From contig CM007347.1 of NCBI GenBank assembly GCA_000333855.2, positions 302,541 through 366,540 of the forward strand: a DNA stretch of 64,000 nucleotides. Direction: 5' to 3'. Shown piece by piece: positions 41,356 through 51,303 of this stretch; positions within the stretch are counted from its first letter, which is position 1; each line of letters starts with the position of its first letter. Below the pieces are notes generated by a model that was not told the DNA's origin, did no database searches, and saw only the letters and a list, made by a program, of their open reading frames with translations. Made by a program: the position numbers and the translations under genes. Source of the stretch: Endotrypanum monterogeii. Its lineage: Eukaryota > Euglenozoa > Kinetoplastea > Trypanosomatida > Trypanosomatidae.

Positions 41356-41457
41356 GGCTATACCTTCTCCCCCGCTTACTCTCCCGCGCCCCCCCCCCCC
41401 CAAAAAAAAAAAAAAGGTGGGGGAGGCGGGAGAGTAAGCGGGGGAGAAGGTATAGCC
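41356..41457. repeat. Perfect 32-bp inverted repeat around a C13-A14 spacer
   Basis: Left arm 41356-41387 (starts GGCTATACC, pyrimidine-rich) and right arm 41426-41457 (ends GGTATAGCC, purine-rich) are exact reverse complements over 32 bases; I compared them base by base. The 38-base spacer is G, C13 (41389-41401), A14 (41402-41415) and a G-rich decamer that could pair with the C run and lengthen the stem, leaving mainly the A run as loop. A T14 run abuts the left arm on the outside. Confidence 0.95.
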
Positions 41458-41665
41458 GCTAACGTCTTTTTTGTGGATGAAAACAACAACAGAACAGCGA
41501 CGGAGCTGGCGCCTTGATTGGCGCGCAGACTCGTCGGAATTCATTGCGAGGGTGTGGCACTTTCCCTATCGCATATCATTGTGGCAGTGGTGGTCTCCTC
41601 ACACACATGCGCACACATGCATATCGCTAATTAAAAAAAAAAAAATGCTCGGAGAGAAAGTGAGA

Positions 41666-41704
41666 GATGATGATGATGATGTGTGTGTGTGTGTGTGTGT
41701 GTGT
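41666..41704. repeat. (GAT)5(GT)12 compound microsatellite
   Basis: Five GAT units followed directly by twelve GT units, about 240 bases after the inverted repeat. Confidence 0.93.
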
Positions 41705-42097
41705 ACGGTAAATACTACAGTTCTTTCCTCCTCTCCGTAATGCTCGTGTATTTTTTCTGACAAGTATCTAGCCTTTTTTCCCCCTTTGAAACCGCACGTA
41801 TTTTGAACTTACGACGCCCATCAAATAGGACGCGAGCAGACCAACAGGGACTTTAGTCTTGCTCTTCTTCGCCATCTCTTAACCCTCGATCAACACAAAC
41901 GCGCGCAGAAAGAAAAAAAGCGAGAGGTTCAGGTGCGCATACATCTACCCACTCACGCACAAAAAGAAACACTTAAATGATATATATATATATATTCATA
42001 GATCCTTTCCCTGACGAATCAAATTTGATGATAAAAAAGGTGACTCAGTGCACGTTTGTTTGATCGTTTTCTATAAAACTGAGCACAGTGTTGGATT

Positions 42098-42165
42098 GTG
42101 CCCTCGCCGCTCCCCCCTCTCTCTCTTCCTCCCTGTCATTGCATCTGTTTCGGTGCCGACTTTTG
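42098..42165 (+). promoter_or_regulatory. Polypyrimidine tract before the WD40 gene with no AG before the ATG
   Basis: A strong C/T tract (about 42103-42135) is followed by no AG until 42203-42204, inside codon 2 of the called CDS. The nearest AGs upstream of the tract are around 42079-42088. Either splicing occurs at those, leaving this tract in the 5' UTR, or the first ATG is excluded and Met11 (42228) is used. Confidence 0.45.
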
Positions 42166-42197
42166 TTTTGGTGTCGTGATTTTGCTGTCCGCGCAAC

Positions 42198-45100
42198 ATG
42201 GAAGTACCTACGCTTTCGGTGGATGTGATGCGAAGCCCCTTTGGGGTTCGCGGCATCCACTTAATGCCGCCCTCTGATGCTGCGACGGCCGAAGCAAAGA
42301 CCTGCAGTGCAGCAAACAGCTATGCTTCAGGCAACTACGCACAAGTGCTGCCGCAATACGCATCCCCTGGTTCTACGAAATCCCGGAGCTACTCGGTCAC
42401 CGGCACGCGCGGTGTTCAGCAACTGATCGCCAACATGCGCCGCACATCTCACTCTTCAACACACACCCCTGCGGCAGCTCAGGAAAAGCACAATGATCGG
42501 GTGTCCGCCACCCACCCGCGCCAGCATTTCATATCCGAGCATGACATGGGCCGCCTGTTAATGTGGGGCAGCGAAACGGGTGCAGTTGAATCCGCCTGCT
42601 CCCTAAACCCGGCTTTCACCGTGCATCACTTCGCCATCGCGGGGCCCTACGTGTACGCGACTGTGGAAGGCTCTGCGGCGACCTCTGGCGCGGAGGAGGA
42701 AACATGTGTCTACGTGTGGGCCTGCTTGGACCTTCGCAAGGTCGCAGTACTCAGGGGTCATGTCGGTCGCTTGACCGCGCTGGCGGTGTGGCCGAATGCA
42801 ACATCGACGCGGGTTGCTACAGCAAGCCTCGATGGCACACTAAGGATCTGGTGCCACAAGCACAAACCGGTTTCACAGGGGGACGGCGATGGGGGCCAGG
42901 GGTCGGTGTGTCTCTTATGGATGTTATCCACCGCGGAACTAGGCAACGTTCAGTCGCTGACGTTTCTTTCAGAAAACTTGGTGGTGGCAGCCGCAACTCG
43001 CTGTGCTCTTGCATTCGCTCGCTTTCCCGAGGGTCGAGAGAACGAAGGTCGTCGGGGCACAGTGCGGAACATCGACGCACCCGATACACTCTCTTTTCAA
43101 GCGCTGAAGTCGAACATAGACGCCGATGCATGCACCACATATCTGCACGTGTGTCCATTGAATCACCCCCCCGCCAGTGTGTTGGCAGCGGCACCTGCGT
43201 CAAACGCTTCTGATGTTTCCTCGCATGCCACTATCCCCATGCCAGGCAGCTGTTTAGCAGACCCGACCTCGCCGACTACAATGTACCTCGTTACTGGCAG
43301 CACCAGCGGATATATACAGGAGTGGGCTGTAGACATTGAACGGGCATCGGAGGAGTCACCGAAACCGCCGGTGTATGTGAGCGTGAAATGCCGGTGGTTT
43401 TACAAGGCACACTGTGCAACCGTGAACTGCATCACCACGGACAGGGATGTCGTAGTAAGCACCAGCTTTTTCGATGGTGTATGTCTCTACCACCGTAAGG
43501 CGGGCAACGTATGTTGTATCACCAAGGCCGCAGCAATCCCTTTGCTTGTGCCTCAGCGAAAGGAAATTATTTGGGGCACTGTCGACGGATTTCTTAACGT
43601 GTCGAACTACGCGGCTTTCGCGTGTGGGTTGGAATCAGCACTGCCGCTGATGTGGTCCACCAAGCCGCACACCACTGCTATTCGTGGACTATGTCTCTCT
43701 CTGACCCACGACTTCCGCTGGGACACTCTGTGCACAGGCTCGGCTGATGGATCCTTGTGCGTGTGGAGGTCAACAGCGGAGGCAAGGCGAGCAGCGGCGG
43801 ACTTGGCCAGGTCAAATAAAAATAGTTCCCCTCCACTCATCACTCGCTTCCTGCATGTACTGACGCTGACACCAAACAGAGTGACAGAGAAGGCCATTAC
43901 CGACGAGGAAGTGAAAAGCTACGTGGTGGCATTGAGACCAGCCAGGGCTGGTAAACAAGGTGCGATTCTTGTGTTGGAACTGACCTCCACGGGGGACGTG
44001 GGGCAGGTTGCCGATGTACCGTTTGAAGACAATAAAGAGGTTTCATGTGCTCACCTATGCCGTGGCGAGAACGGGGCTCTCTCTCTGTGGGTCGGTACGC
44101 CCAGTGGTCAGCTGTTGCACGCCGTGAAGAAACCTGGGCATGAGACATGGAGAACGCTGACGCCAGTCCATTGGGACTCAAAGCCCAAAGGTAGCGTGGT
44201 CGCTATTTCGAAGGCTGCTACGTCCTCTGCTCTCATGGTGGCTGTGGTCGAGGGTGTCGACAAGAAATCCTCCACGGCACGCTTGTTCCTTTCACAGATT
44301 CAACTGGATCTCAACGGGACCGCGGCGGAAAGTATGCTGTCGCTGTGGGAGAAGGATGTTGTCCTCCCTGAGTCTCAAGTGACCAAATCTGGCGAGGACA
44401 CATACGCTATGCAGTGGGCAAGTACAAGAGGCTTGGAAGAATACGCTTCACCGGGGTCGGTCGATGCTCTGATAGTCAACCGAAGCAACGGCACAATGGT
44501 GTGCTGTCTTCACTCCGGCAAAGTCCCTCCCGAAACTTCTTCTGGTTTGTGGAAGTCACCCGAAATAATCTCCACAGGGTCGAATGGCGGACAGTCATAC
44601 GGGGTTCAGCGTAACTTTGACGAGTCATCGTCCTCACTCGCTACTGTGGTCACAGTAGACCGCAGTAACTCCGATCTTGTCTGCGTCGATATCTCCTCCA
44701 ATTCTAAGCGGGTGCTGATGCCAGCAACAGTGTGGATGACAAAGTTGAAGACGCCCTTACTCGACGTTGGGACGGAGAAGGTGCGACTGGCTGGGGTGTC
44801 TCGAGAAGGCCATGCTGCCTCCAGTGATGTACTTCTCTTTGACAACGACGGTCACGAATGTGGGCGCGTAACATACGAAGGCTCCATTGTACTACGTGAC
44901 ACCCCCTCTAGAATGTCTGCTCCGGTGACGCTGAGCTATACGCCCAGGGTGCAGAGAATGTTGAACAATCGAACCTCAACAGCCTCGCAGGATTCAGAGA
45001 TGTTAACGCCACTGTTGGTGGCAGACTGCACAGCAATGGCCGCCCATACAAGGGAACGAATTGTCTTTCTTGGTTACAAAGACGGCCTGCTGCAGATGGT

Positions 45101-45284
45101 AGATACAACTGACATGTACGTCTTCAGTCGTCGTTGGGCAACAGACGCGAGCGGCATCACTCAACCAATCGTCGAAATAAAGTATAGTGGCTTTGGGGTT
45201 GTGTTGGTACGCTTATTGGACCACCACCTCTGTAGTTTTGTTGTTCCTCCTCGTAGCCTTCTTGATCAGTCGCCTTCGTCATAA
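42198..45284 (+). CDS. WD40 repeat protein
   Basis: A 1,028-aa protein with WD40 blades. The clearest is LRGHVGRLTALAVWP followed by ATASLDGTLRIWCH (about 185-220). Others are YLVTGSTSGYIQEWAVD (about 363-380), FYKAHCATVNCITTD with STSFFDGVCLYH (about 400-432) and HTTAIRGLCLSL with CTGSADGSLCVW (about 490-524). A later blade-like segment near 955-975 (FLGYKDGLLQMVDTTD) suggests a second, degenerate propeller. WD40 propellers are protein-binding platforms; nothing here reveals the complex. The N-terminal ~110 residues are Ser/Thr/Ala-rich and probably disordered. No membrane segment or targeting signal is seen. The start is the first ATG; because no splice AG lies between the polypyrimidine tract and this ATG, Met11 at 42228 is a possible alternative. 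Confidence 0.85.
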   Translation: MEVPTLSVDVMRSPFGVRGIHLMPPSDAATAEAKTCSAANSYASGNYAQVLPQYASPGSTKSRSYSVTGTRGVQQLIANMRRTSHSSTHTPAAAQEKHNDRVSATHPRQHFISEHDMGRLLMWGSETGAVESACSLNPAFTVHHFAIAGPYVYATVEGSAATSGAEEETCVYVWACLDLRKVAVLRGHVGRLTALAVWPNATSTRVATASLDGTLRIWCHKHKPVSQGDGDGGQGSVCLLWMLSTAELGNVQSLTFLSENLVVAAATRCALAFARFPEGRENEGRRGTVRNIDAPDTLSFQALKSNIDADACTTYLHVCPLNHPPASVLAAAPASNASDVSSHATIPMPGSCLADPTSPTTMYLVTGSTSGYIQEWAVDIERASEESPKPPVYVSVKCRWFYKAHCATVNCITTDRDVVVSTSFFDGVCLYHRKAGNVCCITKAAAIPLLVPQRKEIIWGTVDGFLNVSNYAAFACGLESALPLMWSTKPHTTAIRGLCLSLTHDFRWDTLCTGSADGSLCVWRSTAEARRAAADLARSNKNSSPPLITRFLHVLTLTPNRVTEKAITDEEVKSYVVALRPARAGKQGAILVLELTSTGDVGQVADVPFEDNKEVSCAHLCRGENGALSLWVGTPSGQLLHAVKKPGHETWRTLTPVHWDSKPKGSVVAISKAATSSALMVAVVEGVDKKSSTARLFLSQIQLDLNGTAAESMLSLWEKDVVLPESQVTKSGEDTYAMQWASTRGLEEYASPGSVDALIVNRSNGTMVCCLHSGKVPPETSSGLWKSPEIISTGSNGGQSYGVQRNFDESSSSLATVVTVDRSNSDLVCVDISSNSKRVLMPATVWMTKLKTPLLDVGTEKVRLAGVSREGHAASSDVLLFDNDGHECGRVTYEGSIVLRDTPSRMSAPVTLSYTPRVQRMLNNRTSTASQDSEMLTPLLVADCTAMAAHTRERIVFLGYKDGLLQMVDTTDMYVFSRRWATDASGITQPIVEIKYSGFGVVLVRLLDHHLCSFVVPPRSLLDQSPSS

Positions 45285-45296
45285 GAGCTTCGATGT

Positions 45297-45316
45297 TTAT
45301 ATATATATATATATAT
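45297..45316. repeat. (TA)n microsatellite
   Basis: About 20 bases of alternating T/A only a dozen bases after the WD40 stop codon, hence in its 3' UTR. Confidence 0.93.
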
Positions 45317-46049
45317 TTTACTTTCTGGTAAATGTATCCGTGCAGCTATCACGATCGCAATATTTGGAAGGGAGACGAACAAGCTCCAGAGAGGATTCGG
45401 AAAACAAAAATAGAATTATCGCCATTTATTCACGCAACCACGGCAAGCATGATTTTCCTTTTTTTTTTGCCCAAACCCCCTCATCCTTTTTTTATTCCTC
45501 CCAGCATTCACACCTCCCCCCCCTTTTTTTTACACGCCCTCTGCGCGTATGTTTGCTAGCGCCTGTGTCTGTCTATCTGTCTGTGTGTGTGTCTTTCTCT
45601 TCATGTATGCTTTTCTTCTTGTAAAGTCGCCTCCTCTCTTCGGTATAACATGTGTGTGATTTTCCTATTTCTTTTTGTTTTAAAAAAATGGGAATGCATT
45701 CCTTGGCTGAAATCCTTCGCCCTTTTTTTAAATTATTCACCGATGATCTGCGTGTCGGGAGGCTCGAACTCGCACGAATCGCCATGAGCGTTTCTCTTGT
45801 TTTTTTTTTCTCCAATTCATTCTCTGCAGAATACCTCATAAGTGCGAATCAGCATTCCTTTTTTTTATTTTTTTTCGCACTCAGAACAAAAAAATAATAA
45901 TGAAATATCTCAGACATTCACCGTGAGGTAAACCTTGACGTGGCGTCTGCTTTCCCGTCATCCCCTCCTTTCCCGGGGAAAGAAAAGCTTTACAGGAAAA
46001 AAATCTTTCTTTTCTGTGGTGATGTCACCTCGGTGTGAGGTGAGCAAGA

Positions 46050-46074
46050 TATATATATATATATATATATATAT
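46050..46074. repeat. (AT)n microsatellite
   Basis: About 25 bases of alternating A/T in the same spacer. Confidence 0.93.
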
Positions 46075-46373
46075 TGTTTATTTATTCCAGTCGGACCCAT
46101 ACGTTTCTCCTACTTCTTCCTCCTCTCCCTGGCCCCCTTTTGGTCATCAATCTTTGAACGTCCGACACAAACCCACATGCACACACACGCATGCATGCAC
46201 ACACACGCAACGTCTGCATGAACGAGTCTCCTTGTCCTGTCTGTCTCTTCTTGGTGTAAAGTTGAATTTGCGCCGTCACTGCAATCGTTCTTTTATGGGG
46301 GGAATCTTTCTTAAGACGACGCCTTCATTGAAGTTGCATCATAGCGCTTAGTATACCCACCACCACCCCTCGT

Positions 46374-46421
46374 CTTTTTTTTTTTTTGATTTTTTCTTCT
46401 TTCTCCTCCGTTACGACCACC
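46374..46421 (+). promoter_or_regulatory. Polypyrimidine tract before the RIB72-like gene with no AG before the ATG
   Basis: A T-run and C/T tract is followed by no AG until codon 5 of the CDS (46461-46462). An AG upstream of the tract lies at about 46351-46352. If the tract itself is the splice signal, translation would start at Met9 (46472), which still keeps the conserved LPMVPG motif. Confidence 0.45.
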
Positions 46422-46447
46422 GCGGCAACCGCGCCGTCCCTTACATC

Positions 46448-48706
46448 ATGGCCTTCCGTCAGTCACAGCAAATGAAAAGGGAGTTCCGGCTTCCAATGGT
46501 GCCAGGACTCTCCTGTGGTGAGGAAATGATGCGCCGCAATTATGATCGACGCCAGATTCACGGCATGAAGCTCGACAGCGGGACATCCATTCCCGGTGTG
46601 CCTGTAGACCGCACTCTTGGCGGCAGTAATGGCACGTACCCCACTTCCAACTTCGAGGAAGCGGCGACAGGGGCCAGGGCTGATGGGCGGAGCGAAGAAG
46701 ACCTAACGGGACGTGTGTTGCGCTACTACGGCTACTTCATCGAGCCCGTTCCAGACAGCGCAGAGGAGACGGAGCGGGTGCGCAAGGTGACCCTCCATTT
46801 TCACCTCGAGGATGGTACAATGAGTGTGACAGAATCTCACCAGGATAACTCTGGATTTGCCTTTCCTGCCAACCTAAAGCGCCATATAGTGCCCAACCCG
46901 GACGGCACACCTATTACTGCCTCGCAGCTAAAGGTCGGTGAGCCCTTGTCGTTCTACGGCCAAACGTACATCCTGTACGATGCCGATCCCTTCACACGAG
47001 CCCTTCTAAAGGAAGCTGGGGAAGAGGTGCCGGCCGCTATAGAGCCACCGCCGGATGCGTACACGATCATGCGTAACCGGCCTGTGGCTAAGGCTCACGA
47101 TGTACCCTCCATTGCAGCCTCCAGTCCCCTGAATACAATGCTTTCCTCTGCCCAGGTGAGGGCGACTCGCCAATTCCTTGAGTTCGACCGTAAGGTGCTG
47201 CGATGCGACTGCACGTGGGATGACACCGAAAACCTCTATGGGACGAAGCATTTTCTCACGCTCTACTACTTTCTCAGTGATGGCAGTATAGCCCTTGTGG
47301 AGAAGGACGTCCAGAACAGCGGCCGGGACCCGTTTCCCAAGTTCTTCAGCCGCCAGCGCATCGCGAAACCAACAGATCCGTCCGGCAAGTTTGATTCCTC
47401 GACACTTGGCTCTGTCACCTTCAAGGAGAATGCCAACACCGTGTACTACACCGACGAAGACATCCGTATCGGAAATGAGCTCATGCTCTACGGCCGGAAA
47501 GTCAAAATTCACGACTACAATTTGTTCACGCGCAATTATGTAGCGGAGCGCTACGGCATTGTAACATACGAGCCTATTCCAGGCGCGACACCGCCGCCGT
47601 TTGTGCCGCCGTCCTCGACGCGCCGCGAAGTTTCCGAGGAGGAAATGCGAGAGCGCCACGATCAGAAACACGAGGAGCTCCGCCGCCACCGCTTTGCAGA
47701 CTCGGTTGTCAAATTCCTGGCTCGCATGGACAATGGAAAAGAGGAGGACAAGATACGTCGCTTCGTGTTGGCTGTCTACCCAGGGGACAACACCATCGCC
47801 ATCTTTGAACCCATCATTCGCAACAGCGGCATCGTGGGCGGAAAGTTTCTGCTGCGACAGAAGGTACGCCGCACAGACGGCGAGTACTTTCGTGCGGACG
47901 ACTTCTACGTTGGTGCCCGTGTACTACTGAACTCGTTTCCCTTCGTCATCCTCAACTCTGACGAGCATTCCTTGAATTATATGGAGCACAACCCCGAGGA
48001 TTTCGGTCACTCAGACATCAATAAAATTGTACGAAAGATGCAATCGATGCTGCAGAGTAGGACCACTGGTCTTGCGGAGGCGTTCCGCCTTGCCGATGAG
48101 AACCGGCGCGGTGGACTCGATATGGAGGTGTTCCTGTCCATCATGAAACGACTCAATCTTGATATCACTGAGCAGGAAATACTGACAGTGTTGCGATACT
48201 TTGACAAGAACAACGAGTCCTACGTCAGCTACGAGGAGGTGGCCAGCCGCATCATGCCCGAGGGTGGCGTCGTGGCCAGCGACGACCGCTCCTGGGAGGC
48301 GATCTACCAGGAGACCGCCGATGAAGCAACCACGTCTTTCGTCAATGACCCGAAAGAGGCAGAGGAGAAGGCGCGTGTGCGTCGTGAGAACGCGGCAGCT
48401 GCGCGAGGTGCGGTGGAGTTCCTCGAACTCTATCATCAGCGTCGCCAGCTCTTCATGAAGGAATTTCATGCTATCACCGACTATGCGAGGGACAGCCTCA
48501 TCGGAACAGATGAATTCAAAATGTGCATACGGCGCAAGTTGGATCTTGTTTCTCTCTCTGACGAAGAGATGTGCGCTTTGGCGAAGAAGCTCTTCCCTGC
48601 ACAGGCCCCACGTGTGACGTACGAAGAGTTCATTCGTCTTTTGAATGGTACGTCGACATACCCGCACACAGTTACCGCCATCACTGCAAACGGAACTTCG
48701 AAGTAA
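46448..48706 (+). CDS. RIB72: Axonemal DM10/EF-hand protein (RIB72/EFHC1-EFHC2 family)
   Basis: The 752-aa protein has the full family layout. An N-terminal RLPMVPGLS motif matches the LPxxPG element of EFHC proteins. Three DM10 domains follow (about 88-185, 241-361 and 416-518), each with strand patterns such as FHLEDGTMSV, YYFLSDGSIALVE and YPGDNTIAIFE, and a DNSG/QNSG/RNSG motif. EF-hands follow: a degenerate one (about 546-560, ADENRRGGLDMEV), a canonical-looking loop D-K-N-N-E-S-Y-V-S-Y-E-E (about 585-596) and a weak third near 675-700. In Chlamydomonas and mammals this family sits inside doublet microtubules of the axoneme as microtubule inner proteins, so a flagellar role is expected. 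The length is close to EFHC2 (about 750 aa). The start is the first ATG; Met9 is a possible alternative. Confidence 0.93.
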   Translation: MAFRQSQQMKREFRLPMVPGLSCGEEMMRRNYDRRQIHGMKLDSGTSIPGVPVDRTLGGSNGTYPTSNFEEAATGARADGRSEEDLTGRVLRYYGYFIEPVPDSAEETERVRKVTLHFHLEDGTMSVTESHQDNSGFAFPANLKRHIVPNPDGTPITASQLKVGEPLSFYGQTYILYDADPFTRALLKEAGEEVPAAIEPPPDAYTIMRNRPVAKAHDVPSIAASSPLNTMLSSAQVRATRQFLEFDRKVLRCDCTWDDTENLYGTKHFLTLYYFLSDGSIALVEKDVQNSGRDPFPKFFSRQRIAKPTDPSGKFDSSTLGSVTFKENANTVYYTDEDIRIGNELMLYGRKVKIHDYNLFTRNYVAERYGIVTYEPIPGATPPPFVPPSSTRREVSEEEMRERHDQKHEELRRHRFADSVVKFLARMDNGKEEDKIRRFVLAVYPGDNTIAIFEPIIRNSGIVGGKFLLRQKVRRTDGEYFRADDFYVGARVLLNSFPFVILNSDEHSLNYMEHNPEDFGHSDINKIVRKMQSMLQSRTTGLAEAFRLADENRRGGLDMEVFLSIMKRLNLDITEQEILTVLRYFDKNNESYVSYEEVASRIMPEGGVVASDDRSWEAIYQETADEATTSFVNDPKEAEEKARVRRENAAAARGAVEFLELYHQRRQLFMKEFHAITDYARDSLIGTDEFKMCIRRKLDLVSLSDEEMCALAKKLFPAQAPRVTYEEFIRLLNGTSTYPHTVTAITANGTSK

Positions 48707-49635
48707 CTGGTGCTGTGGTGAGTGTGGGGCGGCAGCAGGTGAAGAGGGGAAAAAAGGGGGGGGTTCGCTGGTGGCTCGCAGAGTTTAGAGGGGAGCAGGG
48801 GAGGCGTGTCTTGATGCTCCGCATCTCGCGCTCTCTTTCTTGGATAAGTGCGTGATCAAATTTGCAGAATATATGCATTTGCGATGTAATTTATAGGAGT
48901 TCAGGAATAGAAAATGAGGCAGAGCAGTGTGACGAGATGCACATCCCCAGTAATGGGTACACGCTTCTCTGCGGCGCCTCTTTATCCTGGCAGGGGAAGA
49001 AAGGGGAGGGTGCAGTCAACAAGAACGCGTTTGTGTGTCTCCCTGTCTGTCTGTGTCGATAGTTGCTTTTACTTTTTTTTTGTCTCTCGATTTTTCCGTT
49101 TTCTCGGCAATTCTTTTGTTGTGTGTGTATGGTTTACCGTTGATCCGTAATAGGACCATCAAAAAAAAAACCTTCGTTCTTACATACCTTCCCTTCCTCG
49201 ACTCCCCCCTTTTTTTTCCACCAGCAAGAAGTGTTGGCACTAAACCCCCACACAGACACACACACCTCCCCTTCGCGCCTGCAACCATCTCCACACGAAA
49301 AAAGCATTGTCTATAGTGAATTGCAGGTAATGATGTTCGAGGACAAACTAGTGGATTCTTCTTGGAGTTACATGCAGAGAAGAATAATTACCATCAAATG
49401 AATCGCCACCTTTTATCTTTTCCTCTTGATGTTCCGTTGTTGTTGTTGTTGTTTTGGTGTGTGTGTGTGTTTGTGTGTGTGTGTGTTTGTGTGTTTGTTC
49501 CTCTCCTTTTTGTGTTGATGTCATCTCTCTTTGCACCCTTGTGTCGATGTTGTATGGGTATTTCATGTACGATAGGATGTTCCACTCTGACCCCTCAGTG
49601 TGTCCGCTGCACGGTACTTGCACCAATATTTCTCT

Positions 49636-49650
49636 CTATATATATGTATG

Positions 49651-49682
<32 letters not shown>
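49636..49682. repeat. (TA)n/(TATG)n compound microsatellite
   Basis: About 47 bases of alternating T/A with three TATG-type interruptions at its left end. Confidence 0.92.
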
Positions 49683-49687
<5 letters not shown>

Positions 49688-50323
49688 AAGCATGTGGGAG
49701 GTGTGTTGTTAAATTTTTTCGAGGTGCACTTGTGGTACCCCCCTTCCACCAAAACCACCCTGCTTCTGCCCAAGGCCACACACCCTTCAGCCCCCTCCGC
49801 CCTCCTCTGCGAGATGCGTTCCCGCAACAAGAAATGGGATACAGCTGTACCTCAGCACATGTTTCTCTGCACCGCAGAAGGGTTCCCTCCTCCTGGGATA
49901 TTTCTCTAAAGGTGCAATATGTTCACGCTCTGTGGTACTCGTGCCTGCTGTCTGTGGCTCGAAGATCTCCTCATGCTCCGTATAAAGCAGGAAAAGAAAA
50001 ATGCGTACTTGCCTTGCGATCGGTCCATCTCCCCCCCCCCTCTCCCTCCCCTTCTTCCTCTCCCTCTGACCTTCATACCCTTCACAGACATCTACACCTA
50101 AAAATATCAACAGCGTTGTATCTTCAACTGAGGGTGTGGAGATGTCACTCTTCTCCTGTACTCTCCCTCGTCTCTCTTCCTGTGTGGACCTCCAATTTTT
50201 TCGACGTCTCTCATCAACAGAAAATTTTTAAAAAAGGAACCGTGGTGGTAGGGTCGCACACATAGTTCCCCACTAGCATATATACTGGACATTGCTGTGC
50301 CGCTGCCATCGAAAACGGCGTAG

Positions 50324-51303
50324 GCCACAGATTCTGGTTTCTCTAAGCTGGAGTTTCACAGAGGCACAGAGTTCTCCGGTACGTGCGCCAAGCTGTTCCT
50401 CTCAACGCAAAGCATGCAACTACGGCAAGACTGTGAAAGCTACTGCACACTGAATGAGAGAGGAGGTGTGGCTGCAGATGATGCCCCTTACTTCTCTGCA
50501 AGCATTGAGGGCAACGATATAGCCCGATTGGTGACGCATTCGGAGATGAACGCTCTGACTGTTCTTGTGTGCAAAAAAAAAAAAACGAATCAGAACCCCA
50601 TTTTAGACGCATCTCTGCTGTAGAGCCGTTGTCATCACGGTTGCCGCTGGTGGCTCCGCACTGATAACAACCTCAAGGATGTGTTGGCGGTGCACATTAC
50701 AGCGTCATCTGCCGAAACAATTCACGACTTCTTCCATAGGAAATCTCTAGTGACGTGACCTCACCACACCAAATCCTCAAACCTCCGAAGCAACTCTTCA
50801 ACCCCGAGGAACGGCACACTATCGCCTTTCAACAACAAAAAAAGGTGAACAAAGACGAGAGGCTTCGACTGTCCTTGGGAGGTCGACACTTTCATTCCCC
50901 CGTCTTACCCGACAACCATACCACTCTTGCGAGTGTGAATGCCGGAGAAGTGCCCCCCTCAGTTTATCCTATCCGTGGAAGGGGGAGGGCGGCAGCACTC
51001 GTCGCAGTAACCGATCTGCAAACAGGAATGAGGCCATGGGCCTCTTCACATGTGTCTATATGGTACGCACTATCTTCACGTTTCAAGTCCCTTTTGGAGG
51101 GGAGAGAAGAAGTGGAATGCCTCGCAATGGGCGTCGCCCTGTCTCGTAGTGAGGGAAACTGTGTGCGTGTATGTGTGTGTGCGTGTAGCACCATGGATGC
51201 GGTATGTCATGATGGACCACCTCGAACAGGTTTTCAGAAAACTGTTTCATTTTTTTTACCGAATATCGACCACGCTGCCCTGAGTCTTGCACCGCTTTTC
51301 TGA
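50324..51303 (+). pseudogene. Candidate decayed protein-coding gene (unrecognised)
   Basis: Three protein-like segments follow one another on the + strand in shifted frames. The first (50324-50623) has 99 open codons, with stretches such as LEFHRGTEFSGTCAKLF and ASIEGNDIARLVTHSEMN, up to an A13 run at 50573-50585. After the run the same frame meets a TAG at 50621, while another frame continues protein-like to 50660. The original frame then resumes as LKDVLAVHITASSAETIHDF up to a TGA at about 50756, and a third frame is open from 50740 to 51303 (about 187 codons, no early ATG). Composition is far from the surrounding pyrimidine-rich UTR. The most economical reading is a dead gene with several frameshifts. 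I do not recognise the family; chance or a long structured UTR remain possible. Confidence 0.35.

Larger units (their letters stand above)
41076..42197. other. Intergenic spacer with a large inverted repeat
   Basis: No gene. It contains T14 (41342-41355), a perfect 32-bp inverted repeat around C13A14, an A13 run near 41632, (GAT)5(GT)12 at 41666-41704, a (TA)n at 41981-41995 and a C/T-rich tract before the WD40 gene. Confidence 0.75.
45285..46447. other. Intergenic spacer (1.16 kb)
   Basis: No gene. Contains (TA)n tracts at 45297-45316 and 46050-46074, many T runs, a short palindromic CA/TGCA-rich patch near 46180-46208 and a T15 run (46376-46388) with a C/T tract before the RIB72-like gene. 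Confidence 0.7.

Noticed and set aside
42026..42084. C/D snoRNA-like boxes (TGATGA ... CTGA)
   Set aside because: No terminal stem between the flanks and the spacing is not diagnostic; the boxes are short enough to arise by chance.
45750..45785. Minus-strand T-arm-like element (GCTCGAACTCGC read on +)
   Set aside because: No matching A-box or D-arm upstream on the minus strand; one mismatch in the putative T-stem; the region is T/A homopolymer-rich.
47006..48667. Long antisense open frames (227 and 218 codons) opposite the RIB72-like gene
   Set aside because: They mirror codon bias of the sense gene; the sense product has clear conserved domains over the same region.
49600..50265. 222-codon stop-free + strand stretch
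   Set aside because: It begins in a (TA)n microsatellite, runs through C/T-rich sequence and gives Pro/Ser/His-rich low complexity; it has the look of UTR rather than protein.
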